Shown in pieces: positions 58,020-64,000 of a stretch of DNA of 64,000 bases. The notes under the pieces were generated by a model that had not been told where the DNA came from, made no database searches, and was given only the letters and a program-made list of their open reading frames with translations. This DNA comes from Sequoia sempervirens. Lineage: Eukaryota > Streptophyta > Pinopsida > Cupressales > Cupressaceae. A program made the position numbers and the translations under genes. The stretch spans positions 8,472 through 72,471 of the forward strand of contig VDFB02195886.1 in NCBI GenBank assembly GCA_007258455.2. Direction: 5' to 3'. Every line of letters begins with the position of its first letter. Positions within the stretch are counted from its first letter, which is position 1.

Positions 58020-58962
58020 GTCAGTCTCCAACTGAACTTTTGAAGGATTCCACTCCTAAGGAAAAAATCAAAGCACCTTTTCTAGAGTGTTTGAAACCGA
58101 TCACTGTAAAAGATACTTCAAAAATGACCACATATACTGAAATTGATTTGATAAAAGAAATTAAACAGTTGCAGATTGAAGTCCCTTTTCTACAAGCAAT
58201 GAAGGAGATTCCTGAGTTAAACGAGCTGATCAAACAATTGTGTATCAAAACTCCAAGGAGGAAACCAAAAAAATAAATATTGTCCACATAAATGGTTATC
58301 TAGCTAACTTGTTGGTTGGGATGACCACTACTCCAAAATATGATGATCCAAGTAGTCCACTTATAACAGTAACAATTAATGAGGTAGCGATACCTAATGC
58401 TTTGGTGGACCTTGGAGAATCCATTAACACAATGACTATTGATGTGATGGAAAAGTTGGGACTTACTGATTTACATCCCACAACTATAGTCTTGCAGATG
58501 GAAAATCAATCCATAGCTATTCCCGAGGGCATCATTGAAAATTTTCTTGTTAAGGTAGATGGATGGAAATATCCAGTAGATTTTCAAATAATTGAGTCCC
58601 TTACACCTAAAGACATTTATCCAATAATTCTCGGACAACCATGGCTAGCTACTATTGCAACCAAAATTGATTGTAGAGAGGGAAGAATGACCATTTCACA
58701 TGGACCTAATAGAAAACATTTGTTTTTGTATCCTCCTACCAAGCCTACCAAACACAATAAAGTATGGCTTGATGAACCAATAATTCCCAACATACAGGAA
58801 AATTTGGTTTCACTGGCCATGGTAGTCATCAAACAACATGGTGAAGAATTAGAGGATGAATTGGAAAACAATGTGGAAAGTCTTACTATGGATTTGAGTG
58901 GTGAGGAGATGACATACATAGAAGAGATCCTAGGACACCCAACAAACATAGATCACACATAA
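58020..58962 (+). pseudogene. Gypsy aspartic protease region
   Basis: A 240-codon open frame (58240-58962) contains NALVDLGESINTM, the active-site region (usually DLGASIN), followed by VDFQIIE and IILGQPWLAT. Ala is replaced by Glu beside the active site. The enzyme would cut the polyprotein. It ends at TAA 58960-58962, but coding-like sequence runs on at 58981-59316. Confidence 0.85.
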
Positions 58963-59329
58963 TTTGATAATGCCAGTTTCATGGGATTGCCTTGTCTTTT
59001 GACAAACTTAGTTTCAAAAACACACCATTTCTTCGTAGACGTCATTAGGCTTCATAAAACCATACCTCATAGTTGTCCTCTTAACACCTTGATAAGGCCC
59101 ATGTATACTATCACATCCAACCATCCAGGAGTTAAAACCATTGTGTTGCTACTAGGAAAAACTTTGAACATTAACAGTTGGTTGACTAAGCCGAAAGAAC
59201 TCAAATTGTTTAACACCCTGGTGAATAGATCTAAATATTTCACTTGGGACTATACAAATATGAGAGAAATACACCCCAGTGTGTGTAATCATCATATCTA
59301 CACTGAGGATTTTTGACATGTTCGCCAAC

Positions 59330-60116
59330 CACAACCGAGACTCAATCTTGCTCTAAAACACATCATTAAAACTGAAATTGAAAAACTTCTACAAGTAGGG
59401 TTTATATATTTGATTTTTGGCAACAAATGGATGTCACCTTTGGTTGTGGTTTTAAAGAAGAATAGAAAGTGAGAGTTTGTGTAGACTATAGGGAACTTAA
59501 CAAAGCAACACGTAGCAATTATTTCCCTCTACCATTTGTAGACCAGGTGTTGGATAACTTGCCCGAGAGGAAATATTTTTCAATTTTGGATGGATTTAGT
59601 GGTTACAACCAGATACAGGTAGCAACATAAGACCAAGATAAGATGACCTTTACTTTCCCTTGGGGTATATTTTCATATCGATTTCTTCCTTTTGGGCTAT
59701 GTAATGCTCCCACAAAATTCTAGAGAACTATCCTAGCTATATTTGTTGAGTTGGTGAATGAGTGTGTGGAAGTTTATAAGGACTTCACTGTATATGGTTC
59801 AACCTTTGATGAGGCCCTCAAAAATATAGATAAGGTGTTGAAGCAATGTGAGGATCATCGTTTGTCCCTAAGCCACGAGAAATGTCTGATAATGGTGGAA
59901 CAAGGAATAGTATTGGGACATCATATTTCAGCTAAAGGGATTAAGGTTGATCTTAAGAAAATCAAAGTAATACAACAAATCAAGACCCCAAAAACCCATA
60001 ATGATGTCAGAATTTTCTCAAGGAATGTTGGTTACTATCAAAGATTCATAGAAAATTTTAGCAAACTCGTAGCCCCTATGTTTTCCCTTCAGAAGAAGAA
60101 TGTAGAGTTCATCTAG
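59330..60116 (+). pseudogene. Gypsy reverse transcriptase
   Basis: The blocks are in order, with a frame change near 59460: MSPLVVVLKKN, VCVDYRELNKAT, NYFPLPFVDQVLDNL, FSILDGFSGYNQI, FGLCNAPTKF, the active site reading VYKDFTVYG, then LGHHISAKGI and YYQRFIENFSK. The catalytic YVDD has lost one codon and one Asp. Stops lie near 59628, 59721 and 60114. Confidence 0.9.
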
Positions 60117-60620
60117 ATGCCTAAGTGTCAATCATCATTTGAAATCATCAAGGGGAAACTCATCTATGTTCCTATCCTTCGTGGACCTAATTGGAACCTT
60201 CTATTCCATATCTATGATGGCACATCTAATGATGTCATTGGAGTGGTTCTAGGACAAGAAGATGAGAATGGGGGAAAATATGCCATATATTTCATCAATA
60301 AGAATTTGACTCCAACAGAAAGGAATTATACCACAACAGAGAAATAATTCTTGGTTGTAGTTCATGCAATCAAAAACTTTTGACATTATATCATGGGATA
60401 CAAAGTCACAATGTACATAGATCACTTAGCCATCAAGTACATCATGAATACATCTATAGTAAATGCAAGGATAATTAGGTGAATGCTTCTTCTCTGGGAA
60501 TTCAACGTAACAATTATTGAAAAACCAGGGAAGTCCAATGTAGTTGTGGATTTCTTATCTTGGATTAAACATGATGGTGATTATGCTCCAATACAAGATG
60601 AGTTCCCAGATGAAAATATG
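60117..60620 (+). pseudogene. Gypsy RNase H
   Basis: It follows reverse transcriptase in the same frame: IYDGTSNDVIGVVLGQ (usually DASD..GAVL), YAIYFINKNLTPTERNYTTTEK, then HAIKNF, a stop, HYIMGYKVTMYIDHLAI. Stops at 60345, 60381 and 60480 end the frame. The catalytic Asp of DASD appears as YDGT. Confidence 0.85.
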
Positions 60621-60639
60621 TTCACCATATCTACTAAAA

Positions 60640-61920
60640 CCCCTTAGTTTGTCGATATTGCAAACTACTTTGCCACTACACAAGTACCACCTCATTTTTC
60701 ATCAAAATAGAAGAAATACCTTGTTAGAGAAAGTGCCCCTTTCAAATGGATTAATGGGATCCTATTTTGATGTGGACCTGATATGGTTCTATGACGTTGT
60801 GCTAGGATAGATGAGACCTATAGTATCCTTAGAGCCTATCATGATGATCCTTTTGGAGGGCATTATTCTGCTAAAAGGACAACTCACAAGATTTTGGGAG
60901 CAAGATACTACTGGCCTTCTAAGGACATCAAGAAATATGTTTGCAGATGTGATGAATTTCAAAGGGTAGGAAGACCAACTGCATCTAATGAAATGCCCCT
61001 GCAGCCTTATGTAGTCCTTGAACCATTTGAAAAATGGGGATTGGATTTTATCAGCCCTATAGACCCTCCTTCACAAGGAAAAGAGTACATTTTATTTTGT
61101 ACTGACTACCTGACTAAGTGGGAAAAAGTGCAAGCCCTATGTGTTGCTAGAGAGGAACAAGTAGCTGATTTCCTTTATAACATAATCTTCCTCAAATTTG
61201 AAGCTTCTAGAACAATTGTCATAGATCAGGGCCCCCAGTTTATGTTTAAAGTTTTGTTAGCCTTCATAGATCATTTCCAGGTGAGTCACAAGAAGTCCTC
61301 ACCCTACTACCCTCAGGCGAATGGACAAGTCGAACTCACTAACAAGGAATTGGAAAACATTTTAACAAAAATAGTTTCATCAGGAAGAAAAGACTAGGCT
61401 CAGAAACTACCTGAAGCCATTTGGGATTACAACACCACCTGGAAATCAACTACTGGCTATAGTCCATACGAGTTAGTTTTTGGGAAGAAACCCCTCTTTC
61501 CCATTGAATTTGAACTCCAAACCCTTATGACAACCATGGAGTTTGGTATAGATCTTAATCAAGCCCAAATCGAGAGAGTTTTATAGCTTAGTGAACTAGA
61601 TGAACTCCATTTAGATATCGTCCATCAAACTAAGTTGGTCCAACAACAATGCAAGGTCTGGCATGATAAACATATCAAGGAAAAAAATTTCATAATGGGG
61701 ATTAGAAATTATTGTTCAATTCCAGATACAATGATCATTAGGGAAAACTCATAACGCATTAGCTCAGACCATATGAAATTTCTGAGGTATTTTCTAATGG
61801 TTCGATTCAACTAAAACCCATTGATGGTGATACCTGAACTTTCCTAGTTAATGGACACCAATTACATGTCTACCATAAGCCTTTTAATAGAGAAGAATTT
61901 ACAAAAATGGTAGAAATGTA
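60640..61920 (+). pseudogene. Gypsy integrase
   Basis: The zinc-binding part shows AYHDDPFGGHYS and YVCRCDEFQRVGRP, where the last Cys of HHCC is Phe. The catalytic core follows with KWGLDFI, VIDQGPQF and ANGQVELTNKELE, keeping the D-D-E positions, in an open frame at 60894-61397. After TAG 61396-61398 come DYNTTWKSTTGYSPYELVFGK and a decayed C-terminus to about 61920. No chromodomain is seen. Integrase joins the cDNA into the genome. Confidence 0.88.
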
Positions 61921-62319
61921 GGGAGAAATCAAGTGCATTGACTCTACTATGGTAGAGTCCATATAGTTTTTCCCATTGTAAATGCCAAAAAAAAGTGTGT
62001 GAATTTACTTAATTTTAGAATGATTCTTTCAATTTTTTCATCAAATTCATGATTTGGATTTGGCTAAATTTTATCTATATTTTGCAGGACTTCATTTCTT
62101 TGGTGAACACAAATTCTAGCACACCCTATTGCGATTCTTTGGAACTTGTTGGATCAGTTGCTATGATGCTCTAGAACTTGTTGCTGCTATGCTCCAGAAC
62201 TTGTACAATTGACTTGTCTCATTCCTTTTTTTGATCTTACATTCTGATGCATCACTCAACAATGCTTCGGGAAGCCAAAGGCCAAAATGTTACATTCTTC
62301 TTCCTTCTTCTAGCTGCAT

Positions 62320-62700
62320 CTTTCAGTGATGCTCTGGAACTTGTTTGGTTGCTCTAGAAATTTTTGGTTGTTGTTCTGACTACATCTTTCGACGATGCTC
62401 CAAAATTTTTGGTTGTTGCTCTGGTTGGATCTTTTGACAATGCTCCAAAAAATTTTGGTTGTTGCTTTGGCTGCATCTTTCGACGATGCTCCAAAAAAAT
62501 TTGGTTGCTACTCTGACTACATATTTCAACGATGCTCCATAAATTTTTGGTTGTTGTTTCGACTGCATCTTTTGATGATGCTCTAGAATTTTTTGGTTGT
62601 TGCTCTGACTGCATCTTTCGGTGATGCTCCAAAAATTTTTGGTCGCTACTTTGGTTGCATCTTTCGATGATGCTCCAAAATATTCAATCTTGTTACTGTG
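62320..62700 (+). repeat. 45-46 bp minisatellite in the gypsy 3' region, about 8 copies
   Basis: The 'gatgctc' core recurs near 62394, 62439, 62485, 62531, 62577, 62623 and 62668, each followed by 'caaaa.tttttggttg(t)tgctctg.ctgcatcttt'. Looser relatives occur at 62160-62210 and 62320. Frames over it encode an artefact repeat. Confidence 0.93.
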
Positions 62701-63379
62701 TTTTGATTACATCTCTCCACGATGCCCCAGAACTTTCTCTTCTTCCACCCTGGATGCATTTTTTGGAAATGCCTCAATTTTTTGTAAACTTTTTCCTTTT
62801 TTAGTATTTTGATTTTTCCTAAGTTTTGCACATGTCCATCATTTAATTTTCTACCACCTCGAGATCTACTCCCTAATGGTCATTTCACCATATCATGTCA
62901 AATCTTTCCATAATAAATGAAATTATTATGACACCCCTTTTTGTCATAATATTTTTTTCCACCATTTAAACCATCCCACCCTCGTCATTATTATTTGCCG
63001 CCACCCTCACCAAATCATGTAACTATCTGATTATGTCAATAAAGGTGAGTGATGCTCGATTTAATGACAAGATTTAAGGTGCATATGAATTTATTTATTT
63101 AAAGTTAGTAATTATTTTGAATAAAGACTAATTAATGTGCATGAACCATTCCCTCTCTCAATTTTGAAACCCTTTCCATTGCACGATTGATAGAAGTACA
63201 ACAATAGTTGTGTAATTTCCCATGAAAAATTGTCATGATTACTTAGTAAGGACTCACATAAGGTGATTAATTCCTCTTCCATTGGTTATATCAAAATTGT
63301 GTCCCTTTTCATCTATAATTCAATTAATTGAAGCAAGGAAAGTATTACAGAGCTCCGCAGAATTTGGCAAACCAGCAAG

Positions 63380-64000
63380 GGAAGAAAAAATGGGAGGAGC
63401 CAAGAAAAAGTCTGAACCAGCCTTGAGCAACTTAATTGTTGGCATTGAGCAATATTGTGGGCCTATTTCAAAAAGTCGGGTGGCTAGAATTCATGAATTT
63501 TTTTGAGGGGTATACAAAGTAGTTGGTAAAATAATTCATCAAGAATTTTGTAGATAGACAGACCATGGTGCATGGCAAGCAATTCTGGGGCAAAAATCGT
63601 TGCTCATCTTTCTGGTCTTGAAAATAGAGGAATTGATTTGAATGAAACTACCAATGTTACCTATCAAAGAATGGTATAATTATTTCATAGGGAGGGGGAG
63701 CCTCAACCTATAATCACCATAAGTACCAGGGGACAAAGCAAAGATTTCCATAGAATGTCTATTCCAAAACCCTGGAGAACTATTGTAGCCTGGATAATCA
63801 AATATTTCACCTGTGAAGGACAAATAACTACGGTAGTGGGACCCCCTTTCCATCTGCTAATTCATTTGTGTCATGGCATTAAGAACCTATTGATGGGTGT
63901 TTTTGCACTTCTCAACATGTAATGCATAAGTGCATCACCTCTCTTCAAAGGCAATCTCCTACAAACAAGTTGCAAAAAATTACCCCAAGGTCTCTCGGGT
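63380..64000 (+). pseudogene. Extra decayed ORF in the gypsy 3' region, cut by the window end
   Basis: A coding-like frame with one shift and a few stops reads MGGAKKKSEPALSNLIVGIE, CGPISKSRVARIHEFF, VAHLSGLENRGIDLNETTNV, IPKPWRTIVAWIIKYFTCEG and VVGPPFHLLIHLCHGIKNLL. It follows the minisatellite and precedes the unseen 3' LTR. Additional ORFs at this place are known in Athila/Tat elements. Its function is unknown and it is not identifiable as an envelope from what I can see. The stretch 62700-63280 shows no feature. Confidence 0.45.

Larger units (their letters stand above)
49650..64000 (+). mobile_element. Ty3/gypsy retrotransposon (Athila/Tat-like), decayed, runs off the window
   Basis: The order is: possible 5' LTR end at 50434, tRNA-Asp-like primer site, gag, protease, reverse transcriptase, RNase H, integrase, then a long 3' region with a minisatellite and an extra ORF. 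The 3' LTR is not seen by 64000, so the element is long. The DLG-type protease and Asp primer site point to the non-chromovirus (Athila/Tat) clade, and no chromodomain is visible after integrase. A 5.6-kb LTR element interrupts gag at 51414-57040. The exact left boundary is uncertain. Confidence 0.8.

Noticed and set aside
62354..62812. Repeat proteins on both strands
   Set aside because: The 45-46 bp minisatellite translates open on both strands. No domain or start context supports a protein.
61920..64000. 3' LTR of the gypsy element
   Set aside because: I compared this stretch by eye with the sequence before 50434 and saw no shared LTR, so the end probably lies beyond the window.

Overview
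The window is repeat-dominated nuclear DNA of a land plant. A conifer or other gymnosperm is the best guess. Reasons: plant-type LINEs with an RNase H domain, Ty3/gypsy and Ty1/copia elements with plant tRNA primer sites, a plant C2H2 repressor (QALGGH finger plus DLSLRL tail), fragments of raffinose synthase and an AVT6-type amino acid transporter, and a decayed Penelope-like reverse transcriptase, a class reported in conifers but rare in other plants. Only one protein gene looks intact, the single-finger C2H2 gene at 25470-26270 (minus). The species is an inference.

Layout. 1-3 kb: a GC-richer remnant with internal repeats, then the Penelope-like relic. 3.7-9.6 kb: a decayed inverted copy of the C2H2 locus, including a second, head-to-head copy of its upstream region, split by an ORF1-only LINE (12-bp TSD) and a long tRNA-derived SINE. 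10-11 kb: decayed copia. 11.4-18.1 kb: two Helitron-like 3' ends and a cluster of gene fragments. 18.4-19.5 kb: a long foldback element. 19.5-23.8 kb: a retroposon-like block and a decayed LINE. 24.7-26.8 kb: the intact C2H2 gene with the same flanks as its dead sister. 26.8-35.4 kb: no clear gene, but two SINEs, a ~147-bp tandem array and a few isolated exon-like stretches. 35.4-43.4 kb: AT-rich DNA holding a 3.5-kb 5'-truncated LINE, plus two Helitron-type 3' ends attached to long purine or pyrimidine tracts. 44.3-44.8 kb: a raffinose synthase fragment that keeps an intron. 46.35-47.52 kb: a 1.17-kb inverted-repeat transposon with a CpG-rich palindrome cluster. 49.3-64 kb: a LINE 3' end, then a large Ty3/gypsy element (Athila/Tat-like). 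Its gag is split by a 5.6-kb non-autonomous copia-like LTR element with an exact 5-bp TSD, and its 3' part carries a minisatellite and an extra decayed ORF.

The genes do not form a pathway or operon. The main story is layered insertion and decay. Premature stops in the LINE and gypsy elements are mostly explained by C-to-T or G-to-A changes, as expected from long-term cytosine methylation. The best leads are the Penelope relic, the inverted duplication with matching filled and empty insertion sites, the new inverted-repeat transposon, and the non-autonomous LTR element with an unrecognised second ORF.
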